Assembly (NCBI GenBank): GCA_022592435.1
Contig: JABYQS010000019.1
Coordinates: 248,001-312,000 of the forward strand
Direction of reading: 5' to 3'
Source: Cerioporus squamosus
Lineage: Eukaryota; Basidiomycota; Agaricomycetes; Polyporales; Polyporaceae
DNA length: 64,000 bases
The notes beneath the pieces were generated by a model, which searched no databases, was not told the DNA's origin, and worked only from the letters and a program-made list of their open reading frames with translations. Below, piece after piece: positions 1 through 12,774 of the stretch. Made by a program: the position numbers and the translations under genes. Position 1 is the stretch's first letter, and each line of letters opens with the position of its first letter.

Positions 1-181
1 GCGCTGCTACCAGCGACCCGAGCTCTATTCCGAGTATTCGTCTGCGCACTCTCTATCCATCGCCGGCACAAGTATGCTGATATGCGTTGTATCGCCCTGT
101 ATCATTCCCTGAGTTAACATACATTGTTTGGTTCACAGTCCAATCTCCCAATCTCTTATGTAAAGAGAAGTGCTATTCTTT

Positions 182-2543
182 TCATCGACATGCAGCCGCA
201 GAACTGCCGCGTGCAACTCGACCGCGAGAGGACTGACCGGTCCGCGACCGCGACCGCCGCCCTTTCTGCACCATGCTTGGACCGGCACCCTGAGCAGCGG
301 CAGCGACAGCGGGTTCGACTGCCGGAATCATTAGAACGTCAGGATCGACGCCGGGTACCGGTTGGTCTTGCGGACGCTTTCTCCTGTCCGTATCTGCAAA
401 TACACGAACCCAAGTCAGCTCTCCGACATGTGAGCGCACGTGCGAGAGACGCACCGTGCCGCGGCGCAGCGGCAAAGTCGTACACGATCAGCGCGTTCAC
501 GCCCTCCTCCGCGACGACGAGTCTCCCGATCGACTCGTCCCACGCAAACGCGGCGACGCGCTTGCCAAGGTTGCCCGGTCCCGTGCCCCCGTCTACATCT
601 GCGTTCCCGCTGGGAGCGAACCACGACGAGCCGATGTGCGCGTCGGGCCGCGGGTGCTGTACGAAGTGCTCGACGACGCGCGGGCGCTCCTCCCAGCCAC
701 GGTCGATGAACGGGCGCACCTCGGCGATGGACGGCGTTGCGCTGAAGTCATCCCATGCGGACAGGCAGACGAGCGGACGCGTCGCGGAGGGGATGATACG
801 GAGGACGTCGTCTGGATCCGACACGCGCTGGAAGAGCTTCTTGCAAGACTGGAGGGTGTGGCGGTAAGCGACCTGCGTGGGCTCGAAGATGCCGATGCCG
901 CCGAGAGGACCTGCGCCTGCGCTGGGATGTGCGGTTGGGGTGATGGGCGAGGGCGGAAAGTGGATGGTGAAGCGGCGTGCGTGGAAGAGTATGCGGATGA
1001 TGCCCTCGGGGTTGGACCGGTGTGCGTAGATGCAGATGGGCGGCGGAGGGTCTGGCGCAGAATTGGTGCCCAAGGGAGCCGAGGATTGCTGAGACTTGGC
1101 GGAGGGGCGTGGGTCGCTGAGCAAGTCTGCCGACCCTAGGTAAGGCGGGAATTCGGGTACGTATATGTGCGTGAGGTCGCCCAGGTTCCCGCTGTCGTCA
1201 CTGACTGCGCACAGGGGAGTGTGTTGCTGGTTCGTCTGTTGCTGCCCGCATTGCAGCGCGGGGTAGGTCTCAAATAGGTATGTGGGACGGCGGGACTGGA
1301 GCGGACGCGGTTTGTCGACCTCACGGACGACGAACACGGATCGCTCCTGCGGGAGTAGCTGGATCGCCTTGATCGTGTGTGACTGCCCATGCGCGATCAA
1401 TACACTGAAGGCATGGCTTCAAAGAGACCACTCACCCACTGTGCGAAATTCGGGGCGTCCATGCAGGTCAGGGTCGCGGTCGCCTTGTCCTCGCCGACGA
1501 GCTTCTTGAAGACAACGTCGTTCTTGTTCTTCACGACGACTAGGTATGGGGCGCCGAACATCTCCCCGAGCGTCGGGCAGGTGAGAGTCTTGCTCGTCAT
1601 GATCTTCGTGACATAGTTGAACGCCTTCGGCAGCTTCTCCATCTCGGCCCGGTACTGCGGCGTGTCGTACGGGTACGGGATGTCGACGTATCGCTGGAGG
1701 TTCTCGAGCGGGATGTAGCCGACGACGCATTCGTAGCGAAACTCGGCGTCGATCTTGTGGTATGTGCTGAGCTGGCCCGCCTGCTGGATCCGGCCGAGCT
1801 CGCTACAGGGAACACGGACGATCAGCAGTCATCTGCGTGCGAAGGAATAAGACGATCTCACGCAGCCATGCGGTCCTTTCTGCGATGGTAATCTCGTTGC
1901 AGATACGCGAGTACGATGCTCTTCTCGCCGTTCATCGTCATGTACTTGGCCTGGATGTCGTACGCCTTGGTCGCGGTGGCGATGGCCGCGACCATCTTCG
2001 GCCTGCCGTGGACGTCCATGTCCCACACAATGATTGAATAATACTGGCCATTTGGAGCGGAGGCGGACGTGATGAGGTGGTTGCCCCCAGGGAGGACCGC
2101 CATCTCCAGAACGCGGTACTCGCCCGTATCGAAGACCCACTCACGGAACGCCTTGGGGTTGGGAGACTTCCAGTTGCGGGCGATAGAGTGGGCGCGGACA
2201 AGGATACGCTCGGCTTCGAGGCCGGACATGCGTTCGATCGTGTGTTGGGAAGTCGGGGGAAGCATCGGGAGGGGAATGTCGGCGCACCGGAGGAGCTTCT
2301 TCCAGAGTGCGGCATCTTGGCTGAGTTGGTGGTAGAGCTTGCTGACCTGCATGGATGCGTGAGCGCGATCTCAAGAGGGAGAACTCACGGACACACCCTG
2401 CGCAGATGAATGATGTCGACGACATCGAGGAGCGAGAGGATGTCGAGGATGACTTCGTTTGGTAATCTGTCGAGGCAGTCTTTCCGCGGACCTCTGCCGA
2501 GGAACCTGTGGGCGAGATTGAACACACCAGAGAGCAGAGTCAT
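182..2543 (-). CDS. F-box domain protein with a possible beta-propeller-like body
   Basis: The start at 2543 gives a short leader followed by a clear F-box around residues 20-55 (DCLDRLPNEVILDILSLLDV, then DIIHLRRV). F-box proteins usually bind SKP1 and present substrates to an SCF ubiquitin ligase; the substrate is unknown. Exons that keep one frame are 2543-2397, 2346-1862, 1802-1436 and 1382-440, with a possible last exon 393-182; the introns are 46-60 bp and GT-AG. After the F-box come strand-rich stretches with a WD-like piece (YSIIVWDMDVHG), so a degenerate propeller is possible but unproven. The C-terminus is uncertain: without the last splice the frame ends at 339. It is the leftmost gene and is followed by a long gene-poor stretch. 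The F-box call is firm; the rest of the protein is not recognised. Confidence 0.75.
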
Positions 2544-5500
2544 CCTGGGCGAGGTGAGTGTGAAGAGAGCAGTTCGTGGTCAGAGTATGAGGAGTGAAAG
2601 CGACGGCGAGAGCGGGATCATGCAGGTTGGTGTGGGTCCCGCACTTACCATTTTGGGATACCTTGTACTTGACTTCGGCTTGCGAGCAAGAAGCTCGAGA
2701 GCGCTAGGAATAAAACAAAGCACCTTGTTCATTACTTTGCAAGCGAGCTTCCTCGCAGAGTCGCAACGGCGAACACCCTTGTCGCGTCGCGAAGGCAACT
2801 ACGGGAGGTCTCGCACGAGCCCGCGGGCGTAGACGATTACACATCGAATCATGCAAGGAGCTCAAGCAAATTACCAGGTATAACATCAAATAAAAAGACA
2901 ACACATCCACAGCAGTGAAGCAGGGTGTCCGGAAGGACGGGGTGGGGAGGCCACATCTCGTCCAGCGTAGCGGGGGCTCCGAGAGCCTCACAGTTCATAG
3001 ACCGCGTCCGACAACAGGTGTAGAAAATTAGCGACAGCAGGAGTAGATCTTACATACGCTGTAAATTGCTCCCCATGACCTATCCACTGGAGTCAGAGAG
3101 GCGAGACGGCGTGTAGCCTCGAGCCCTAAGCAGCGAAGCGCACAAGTGAAGCAGTACTTCGTAACTCATAAAGATTGTGACACGCACCTAGATGGTCTTG
3201 AGGACCTGTATGCCAAGAGATTGCGGCGCCATTCCAGGGCAACTCTGCCGTTATCGAGCATTCGTCGTATTGCCCGTCGTTAGCTGCTATGATTGAGAGT
3301 CAAGACTCCCATAAGTACCCAATCAAGAGCGTCTTGTAATGCCCTCAATTTATACGAGTACAAGGTTGCCATGTCAGCCGGAGCTGCATTGGTTGGTATT
3401 GCTTGAGATAGTCGCAACAGTTGCTAACTGTATCGCGAGGGTAAAGAGGGAAGGCAAGGTGTTAATTGAAGGGAGGATTCGACGAGACATCGAGAGTCGA
3501 GAGTCGAGACCAGAGTTACAGATTGCTACTTATCAGTTTGAGGACAATAAGCTTGCATATTTCCCACGGCCAGGCGTACAGCGCGCGCTCTAATCATAGC
3601 ATGACGAGGTGTCAGATCGACCATACAGCTTGCAGCATCAAGTTGAGGCGGTTTACTCCAATATTTATGTCGCCACAGAAACACACGAAGAGGAGGTAAT
3701 ATTGCGACTCGGAGTAGCTCAGAGTCAGTAAGTACCTGTAAGTACATACTACGCTGAGTGACTGTGCGAGACAGAGGACTCGGGAATACCCGACACGTTT
3801 CCCACGGCACGATCAAGTCTATAAGCGTTGTGCGGGCTCTTCTGAACCTGAATCTCTACTACACTCTCATTGAGCCACTCTCCGTATCTATGCCTCTGAT
3901 ATAAGATGCATCAACATCAATGCGGGCGACGACACTAGCCTGTTGACTGTGACAACATCGCCCCGGTTTGCCAGGCCCAACCTGTCGCAGCCGCCAACCG
4001 GCCCCACTGCAGTCAGTGGCACAATGTGTCTATGTCATGGTACGTATTCCATGACCCGCCGCACCCGAATGCTTCACATATGACCTGGCAGGATCTATGC
4101 CTGCATGGAGTCGACAACGTTGTTCAGATCTCTTGTGGTGAGTGGCTCAGTCAGGCATGCAAACGCACTCCCCGCATCAGTTCCACTCTCGATGACGCCC
4201 TATCGCCCGATTCACGAACGTCGAACGTCGAACGTCGAACGTCGAACGTCGAACGTCGAACGTCGAACGTCGAACGTCGTCGTCGGCCGTTCGGAGCAGA
4301 GGTGGGCTCCCTCTGTGACAGCTGCTTGAGATGCCCCCACAGGCCACGAGGCACGCTCCGAGTCGCCTCCCATCTCTTGGGCAGGCTCAATCGGGCGTGC
4401 GCAGTGGTCCTCTCGTGATTCACGAGAGCAACTCGAGCCATGACTCGCAGTTATGCAGCAAAATGCTGCGGCACGGTATGAGGCGTGCCGGTCCCCAGAG
4501 GGGACCTACAAAGCAACGATTCGTTGCGCCCGCGTCAGTGACGCCTGCGTGGCCGGACGCAGTACATCTCTTGTAGCACGGTCATCGGGTATGAGGGGCG
4601 TTGTCCGGTGTGGACTGGGGCTGGGGCTTGCATCTGCATTCTTCATCGCCCGCCCTTGCACTGTCGGATGTGGCTAACGCGACTTGTACAGGTCTTCTCC
4701 CGATGGGCTACATCACACGCACAGGCCGCCATGTTCGCCGGGGACACGAGCAAATCATCCAGAAGTACCAGTTCGCGTCTCACGCGCCAACGTCCATGCC
4801 GTCCGGGTTGTTGGATCATACTGCTGTAAGTGCCGTAGTCTGTATGGAGTTAGCAGCATAGCATGAGCGCACACCCGAGACGAGGGTGGAAGTCTGTAAG
4901 GAGGAAAACATCGGGAACATCTATGACAGTCACTTCCTGTTGTAATTCGTACGAGCAGTCGTGATACGAATACTAGTCGCATGAGTAGTCAAGCTTCAAG
5001 TCAGCGCGGTAAACACGGCCGAACGAAGCACTCCCGAGATGGCGGTGCTCACATTTAGCCACTCCCCCTGTCTCGGCGCCTATCTCTTCTGCTGCTTGTC
5101 CTTCGCCATCACGCTGATCGTCCTGTAGTGGCCGCTTCCCATGCGGATTCCTGCTGCAAAATCGTCATGCAACAGGGTGCACTTCTGGAGGCCTCATAGC
5201 TGTGGTACGAGGGCAGACGATGATTCCTGGTCAGTCAGCGAGTCCCTCCCGCTACCCGGCTCAAGAAGAGAGACGTCCTATGGCCAATCCCCGGATGTGT
5301 CTTTGGAACCGTTTGGTCAGCGAATATCCTGAGGCCTTACGACGACTGAGAGCAACCAATTCCCGCCACTTTGCTTACATATGTCCCACGATTTCTCCGA
5401 GTCGGCCCACACGAGGAACGTGTATACGCAACGCCCCTCGAATCGGCTGTACGTCTTCTCGCCTATGTGAAGCTGGATGAGCCTCGGAAACCGAAAATCA

Positions 5501-8497
5501 GTGGACGGTATTGTGTTCTTTCATATGTCGCAGAAGCATCGCTGTACACTCACACTCTGGATTCGCAGAACTCGTTCGGCTTCGCACGACATGTCGCCGC
5601 GTGGTGTCGCGAGTATCCTCATCCTACTTAGTAGTGGTGGAAGCTTGCGTCCACGAAAACCTGTCCTCCGGTGCGAACAAACCTTCGAAGGGAAACTACG
5701 TACTGTATTCCTTCCGTTCGTGCTTCCGGGACCCCACCTAACCCCACCGAATGGCTCCGAGAGGAGGAACTTTCCGGGATCAAATGCTGCCGTGAGTGCC
5801 ACTGCTGCCAGCTCATGATCATCATGTTCTCACTCATGATCCAGCAGCTACGCGCGTATCCGTCCGGGCACATAATACCCCAGTGTATTGTTGTGGTGCC
5901 TGTATTCCACAAGGCTCGAGCGTAACCATGGGAGGAGCACGGCTGCAGGGTGGTGGAGGGCCGCTCGGGCTCCCCGGGGGGCTCGGGGCATCTTCCCAAG
6001 TACAGTACCAAGCCGACATGCCGGGGGCTTGACAACACTGCACGCGCACCGTCACCGAGGAACGCCCGACTAGAAGAGCCTCCTTGCTCGACAACATGCT
6101 TCTGCAGGCTCTACTCGGAGCCGAATACAGGAACCGGTGAACAAGAGCTCCCATAGCTGGCCTCACCCGCCGCGCGCCGCCGCCCAAACATTCGTTGGTC
6201 CTACCGATCGCGTCCCTCGGTGCAAGCTTCCAAACACGAGCGTCGGGACTCCCGGCAGGAAGGCCTAGTGCACGATCTCGTGCGCTGACGAAAAGCGTGT
6301 CAGGCTACACGTTGTCGATCGACGCTAGGAACCATGGCGCATCCGTCGACGGGCCTGCCGCGCCCGAGAGCCGACGCGCGGACGTCCGTCAGACAGGCTT
6401 AGACTCCGCGACTCGCAAGCTGAAGGAGCCCGCTGACAAGCCACGCATGGGCCACGCATCTACGATGTCTGCCTACCACGAGACCACCGCACGCATCCCA
6501 GGCGCGTCAGTGCATGGTGACCGCCATCTCACTGAATGCACGAAGGCCAGTAAGTATCTCGACGACCGCGACAGCCAGGGTGCTACCCGGGCTGTCGAAC
6601 CTTGCATTCAGACAATTCATATATCGATCCGCGAGCAAAGCTTCGATGTGACGACGATGGCTATCTGTCCCAATCCTGGTGCGTCGTCTTCCAAGTCAGT
6701 GCACATCGCCAGTTCCCCGAGCTCTACTCGCCTGCGCAGCTTCCTACCGTCATCACAGTCTGTCATCGGTAGATCCGCCGCCGGCCACTAGTTGGAACGT
6801 CTCGCCTTCCCAGTACGTACAGACTGTACATCCTGCTGGAAATTCGAGCAGAAACCGGTGCACCTAGGCTTCTCCGAGCAAGACGCCCCACCAGCGACGT
6901 CTGGTAACGGGATATCGCCGTCCTGAGCTTGCTGACGTTCTGCAGGGCTCCACGGCGCCCCCTTCCACCATCGTTGTTCGCATCCCACTCCCAGCGCCGA
7001 AACCACTGCAACCACAGGTGACCAGGGCGAGGTCCACTTGGTCGACGGAGCGCGCCGAACCCACCCCGCAAGTCCACAGTGACACAACGCCGCGGTCAAG
7101 TGTCCAGCCCGGCGAGCTCCAGGAATCGCATCACCAGAGGCCGAGGGACGGGAAGCCTGGCCATAGAGCCCTAGGCTAGGTCAACTCCGAGAATGAACAT
7201 CTCGGCCTCTCGGTGCTGCCTTGTCGTGGAGGTTCGGCGCCGTACCAACCGCAACCATCAGACGACACGCATCGTCATCCGGATAATATCCCAGCAGTAA
7301 GTTACATGGGCATATCAACAACCAGGCGAGCTCGACATCAGCTGCAGGGTCGGGAAAGTATGACGCACATATGAGGCATTGCTGTGCCCATTCGCAGCCA
7401 TCGAACCTTATCAACGTTGCTCTCGAAGCTCGAAGTGCACACGCTCTCAGCCGGCATGCTCGATATCGCGAGTGGTTGGCAGCCTTCGGATTCGCGATGT
7501 ACATGTGGACACGTACGATCCTTACGACCGCCCGGCGGGCCTCGGACTCGTGCTAACTGCAGCTGGGCTCGGATGATCGGAGGTCTCGGTCGAACCGACC
7601 GTGCGACGTAACGGTACACGGCCGCGCACAACGCGCGTGGAGGGAGCTCTGGAGCCAGAGGGAGCCAGCTGGCCGGGGCCGTCGACCAAGTACAAGTACA
7701 CACGCCGCGCACGGTCACCCACGCCATGCCAGACGACCAGGCACGCCGACGACGTTGTGCCAGGCTAGGTTTTGAGGCGGATTGCATGATGAATGGAAGC
7801 ATGTACTAGGATTGCTGCGATTTTCATGTGGTATCTGCGAGGCGCATAGCGTTGACTGCAAGCAGAAGTGCGATCGAGACTGAGTAAGTAGGTGATACGG
7901 TGGGGGTAAGTCTGGGTAAGTACTAGTAGCCGGCTGGGTGCGAATGCGTGCAAGGTACGAAACAAGGACGCGCACAGTAAAACAATGTGCGAGACCAGGT
8001 ACAAGGAAGGTCGTCATGAGACGGCGCCGCGGCGTAGAAGGGTCCGTGAACGGGCGCGAAGGGGAACAAAGGATGGGCAGGGCGCAGCAGCATCGCGCGC
8101 GCGCGACAGAGAGACTCATTAAAACGTGCAACAGGTTAAAACAGGCCATAAGCATACAGCAAAGGAGCATGAACAGCGCGAGTGAACAGTGAACGCAAGC
8201 AGCGGGAGCGGGATATAATGTGACGGACATTGGCCCCAGTAGGGGTGAGGTAGGAGGGTCATGATATGGGATACAGACAACAGGTGACGCGGAACAGAGT
8301 ACGGGAACGGGGGAGGAGCAGGATAAGGGAGGAGATGAAGTGGGGGAGTCTAGCCGCAACAGGGTCATGTTCGTGTGTGGAGATGCAAATGTTCTAGGCG
8401 TATATCGAGTCCTTGGCGTGTCCGAGAGCAGTAGTAGTAGGTATAGACAGCGGATGTAAGACGGAGCGTGGGGGGAAAGATGTCGGAGCCCGAGGCA
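2544..8497. other. gene-poor 6-kb stretch
   Basis: I see no gene with family similarity or a believable exon chain. Open frames are short, overlap on both strands and lack recognisable domains. The longest, 6195-6791 (+), has a composition that looks non-coding. The stretch holds one clear tandem repeat (4216-4278) and GA-rich patches near 3480-3510. No long terminal repeats, transposase or reverse-transcriptase motif was recognised. It contains the 5' side of the F-box gene on its left and the 3' side of the KRE6-like gene on its right. Confidence 0.5.
4216..4278. repeat. tandem repeat, nine copies of a 7-bp unit GAACGTC
   Basis: Nine perfect head-to-tail copies of GAACGTC fill 63 bp and then run into GTCGTCGTCGG. 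Because the unit is 7 bp, an open frame through it repeats a seven-residue peptide (RTSNVER) every 21 bp. No gene is supported here, so this is best read as a non-coding minisatellite. Confidence 0.95.
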
Positions 8498-11357
8498 TTA
8501 GCACGAACCAAGCTTCCACATCTTGACAGAGTCGCTGAGGAGAACAGTCACAGTCAGCATCGCCGCAATCCACGCGCCGCAGCTCACACGAAGAAAGGGA
8601 ACACTCACATCCGGAACGCGCGATCGTCTTCGGACGAGGGCCAGGTCGCAGACCAAGTGTCCTGCGCCTTGGCAAAATCGCGCATCGCCGTGCTCGAGCC
8701 GTCGAACCACGGCTTACCCCCGACGTTATCAGGGAACCAGCCGCTCGTCCCACCCGCAGCGACGTCCAGGATAAGGTAGAACTCTGCAAAAATAACCCGA
8801 CACAGGCACATCCGTCAGCATTCGATGTTCTCCCACACGGCGCCCCGGGATGGCCATGGCAACATAATCCGAAGCTCCCACTTCGAAAAGCCGCCACGAT
8901 CAGACTAGGGCTCGAGAAGCAAGAGCACTCACCCTGGTCGAAGGGCGCCGCAGCGCTCCCGCCCTGCTTCGCCCATATGTCGGAGATGACAACGGCGACG
9001 TCCGAGCCGTTCGTCGCCGTGTCCGGGTAGTCGCCGCGCTTGAAGAAGTCCTTGCCACCCTTGCCTGTGATCTTGAGGTTCATCATCGCTTGCAGGCGCG
9101 AATCGACGTAGAAGCGCATCCAGTCTGGCGTCCACTCGAGCGCGTACGTGTGGAAGGCCTTGTCGTACGACGACTGCTTCTGCGACCACCAGCCTAAGAT
9201 GTGTGTCTGCAGACTCTCAAGCACGCCGTAGTTGAGCGACGAGCGGACGAAGTTCACGCCCTGACCAGGGTAGTCGGGGCTGTTGCCGCGCGCTTCCATA
9301 ATCTGGTTCAAGCGAAGTGTCAGCAATGCTTGACACAGCGCGAGAATGAAGGGACGTACGTCAATTTCACCGCTGAGAGGCCACGCGCCGTAGACATTGT
9401 CCTTGGGCAGCATCCAGATGGCGGGCCAGAGCCAGTCACCACGAGGGAGCTTCGCGCGAACCTCGACCTTGCCATAGGCGATCGTCGTGGAGTTCATTGT
9501 GCTGATCCGAGCGGACATGACAGGCTGGATGGTCGAGCCGTCCGAGTTACTGGAAGACACGGAGCACGCGGTCTGTTTGACATACGAACGGAATTAGCAC
9601 ACGCTAAAAGCCAATACGGCAGGAAGAAAAATAGACTACTTACCGCATTGTCCGTCGTACAGCCGTCGAGCGTGTAGTTACCGCCGTCCAGGATCGCGTC
9701 CTGTTCCGAGGACGTCGGACGTGAGAGTCGGCATGATGTACAGCTGCCCGTTCTTGACGAACAGGTTGTCGCTCGAGTCCGTCGCCATCTGGAACTCGCC
9801 ATTCCCGAAGCCGCCCAGCTCGACATCGCGCGTCCACGTGTTGTCGAGGTCGAGCGAGTCGAAGTTCTCATTGAGAACCAAGCACAGGTCTTCGTCCTTG
9901 AGAAGCTTGACGCTAGTGAAGCCGAAGTAGCATATGAGGGCTCCGCAACCAGCACCGACGATCAGCATGGCCAGCGTCAACCACCACGATGCGCGGTCAC
10001 GCCACTCCTTCTTGGTGAGCCACGGCTTGTCCTCCTTGGACAATTTGTGCTCGAGACGCGACGAAGGCATGAGCGGCTTCGCCTTGCGCGGAAGAGTGTT
10101 CAGCGACCCCTCTGTGGCCGCCGGGGGGTACGGGTACGGGTACGACGGGGGCGACCATAGGGACGAGGTCGGACGCGACGCCGGCGAGAGGAAGGGCGCA
10201 CGCATGTTGATAGCAGGACTTGATTGCGTGCGCGGAATATCAGCACCTGCGGGAGACGGAAGCACTAGTCAGTGATTGCTCTGCCGAACAGCGATAAGGG
10301 TCGGGTACTTACCGACACCCTGGTTGAGCGCGTGGGTGCTTCCCGACATGGCGGCGGCGGCACTGTTCATGTACAGCCTGTTCTGGCTGGACATCGGGCT
10401 CGGAGGCGTAGCGCTGCCCTCCCGTGACGGAACGTCATGTTCCATGAACGGCGCGTACGGGCGGCCAAGATCGCCTTCCATGTCGTGGGAGATAAGGCCA
10501 TACCCTGCCGCCCCACTGCCTACTGGGTAGACCGTACCAGGGAAGTTGGGCGTGCTGGGCGTGCGCTGATGGCCAAGTGCGGCTTCGCGAGCCCGGATGC
10601 TCTCAATGGAAGTTCGGCGACCCATGCCGGGGATGGGAGTGCCCGGGTCGGGATTGCCGGGGTGGGACTGGAAGGGGAAGGACGAAGGTGGAGGACGAAC
10701 ACCTCCGACCGCAGGAGGAGCTGCACCGGCGGGCATGGAGCCGTAGAACGAGTTGGTCGGAGTGTCGAAGGGATTGGACGCGGCACTGGTGGGCGAAACA
10801 GGCGAGATAACACCAGACGCTACCGACGTGACGTCCTCGGTGTCCACCTCAGGGGAATACTCGTTCGCCCTGGAGGAGCGACGGCGGTGGTTCCGTTGAC
10901 GAACACGCGGGTTCGTGCTCGGGGGCTGGGCAGTGGACGGCGACGGAACGGAACCTGCACGAGACCGCGAGGTGCTACGTGCAGCGGGGCGCGCAGCGGG
11001 GGCTGCGGTTGGTGTCTTCGCGGGAGGAGTGGGCCCGTCCGAGTCGCTGGCCTCGTTGCCAGATGCGTTCTCCGAGGACGCGCTGTAGGATGAACGGGCG
11101 TCACCGAGGAAGAAGGGTCGGGGAGGAGAGAGGGAGGCCTCGCGTGCAGCAGCGTCGCTGGAACGGCGACGGGCGAACTTCTCCGCGATGGGGGTGACCG
11201 CGCTGCGCTGAAGTTGGGCCTCGTCCTCGCTCGAGTCGGGATGGCCCGAGTACGAGTTTGAGTGGGAGGTGGAGGACGGGGGCGAGTTGAGACTGCGATA
11301 CGCATCTGCGGACGAGTACGCGCCGCGGCCCCCTGCGGAATCTCTTCTGCGATACAT
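8498..11357 (-). CDS. KRE6/SKN1-like membrane protein with GH16 fold (beta-glucan synthesis associated)
   Basis: This is a type II membrane protein of the secretory pathway, of the family needed for cell-wall beta-1,6-glucan. The start at 11357 (MYRRRDSAGGRG) was chosen because the upstream extension looks like untranslated sequence. A Ser/Pro-rich cytoplasmic region of about 450 residues is followed by one membrane segment (LAMLIVGAGCGALICYF). The GH16/SKN1 domain follows, with the ExDxxE catalytic signature GEIDIMEARGN formed across an intron, then WTPDWMRFYVD, and a tail DSVKMWKLGSC. About six exons are joined by short introns. The conserved frame breaks once at 9700-9701, where one extra base separates the PTLTSDVLG part from the ILDGGNYTLDGC part. 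The gene starts head to head with the GT2 gene at 12775, another cell-wall enzyme. The family call is firm; KRE6 versus SKN1 cannot be decided. Confidence 0.88.
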
Positions 11358-12774
11358 GGCTTGTGGTCTGCACGGGTCTACCAGGCGCTGCTGTGGACGC
11401 GTCGGGGCGGGAGGAACGACGGCGGGGAGTCGGGCAACGTCGTGGAGGGAAGACGAGCCAACCGGGGGAGGAGGTCGGTGTTTTGTGGGCGGAGAGAATG
11501 GAAGGAATCCACGAGGCAAGGGCAGGCAAGCCCTTCTCGCGCTCTTTTCTTGCAACCATGTCCTCACCGCGAGACGCAGATAAGCCACCCAAGCAGCAAT
11601 CGCCGTTAAACGCACGCGGTGCCCGGGGGCCCCGGTGGTAGTGTCGCTCGCTTCGGGCAGGAGCGCTCCCGTTCGGCCCCACCCGTCGCTCGGTCACCAA
11701 ACGTCAGTGCATCATCGCCCGGTCTGGACACCCATCATTTACGCGCACCACCGACGTCGGTCGCTCGCGTGTGTCGGTCCCGCCCCGACGCCGGCTATAC
11801 TGCGCGTCGACCAGCCAGGAGCCTCGCATTGGTCTTCAGGTGCTTTGCCATGGCACTTGAGTGGCCAGGTGAGGACGGCGTGCACACATCCTTCATGGAA
11901 CAAGAACCGCTGTCTGCCCACCGGGGATGAAGGTGGGTGGGCTTCAGTGCGCCCTGCGCCTGCCTGCGTGGATGCTGCGTCTGGCATGGCGGCCTGCCTC
12001 GCGCGGAGTTACCACGGCGTCGGCAGCCATGGCATCCGGGCGTCCGCAGGATCTGATGGCGAGCAAAAGGTTTTCTGTGCGCAGACGCAGCGGAGGAGAG
12101 ATGGCCCGCCATCGTGTGGACGACGAGGGAAAGCCTGACGTCATGCTTTACGAGGAGCGTTGTATATTTCATCTCATTTGGAAGATCTATTGGTTCCGGG
12201 GTCCTGGAGCCTCATAAATGGAGCATCACAGATCGCATCTGGCAGTTGTTGTGCCTATGACGTCGGGCACGGCTGGGAGATTGTGTTACGAGGCGGGCTG
12301 CTCACTCTGCTGCCATGGCTTCGAGGCTGCGACAGCGAGTGCGGCGGCAGGCGGGAGGCCCGTAGCATTGTATGCACACGGCAGCGGATGAATGGTAGGA
12401 GGAGTGGGGCCGTGCCAGCACGCGAATAGAATGGAAATCGAAGCGCTCGCGGAGGGGCAGACGGCGAGACCGAAGCGCCCGGAGGATTGCGATCACAGCG
12501 TCGCGATAACGGTGCCGCCGAGCTGCCGGAAATCTGGGATTTCGTGCGAAGTGCGGGCAGACATGGTCCTTGCAGGAATCCAAAATACCGTGCGTCCTCC
12601 AGCAGCTCTCGCCGACCCGGGTCTCTCCCATCCGTTGCCGCCAGCCCTTCCTCTTTACCTCCACCTCGCCCTCCACGCTCCCGCCCTCCTCCCCCCGCCT
12701 TCGCAAAACTCCCCGCGCACCCCCGCCCCGAGGCCGTCCTCGCCCGTAGTCCGTCCCCGTCGTTCACCGCCGCG
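11358..12774. other. divergent intergenic region between two cell-wall genes
   Basis: This 1.4-kb region lies between the start codons of the KRE6-like gene (-) and the GT2 gene (+), so it must hold both promoters and 5' leaders. A pyrimidine-rich tract around 12600-12770 precedes the GT2 start. I found no gene in it. Confidence 0.6.

Noticed and set aside
4216..4278. Heptapeptide repeat RTSNVER as a repeat protein
   Set aside because: It arises only because a 7-bp DNA repeat is read in triplets. No exon chain or conserved flank supports a gene.
6195..6791. 198-codon plus-strand open frame in the gene-poor stretch
   Set aside because: No domain, signal peptide or convincing exon partners; composition like surrounding non-coding DNA.
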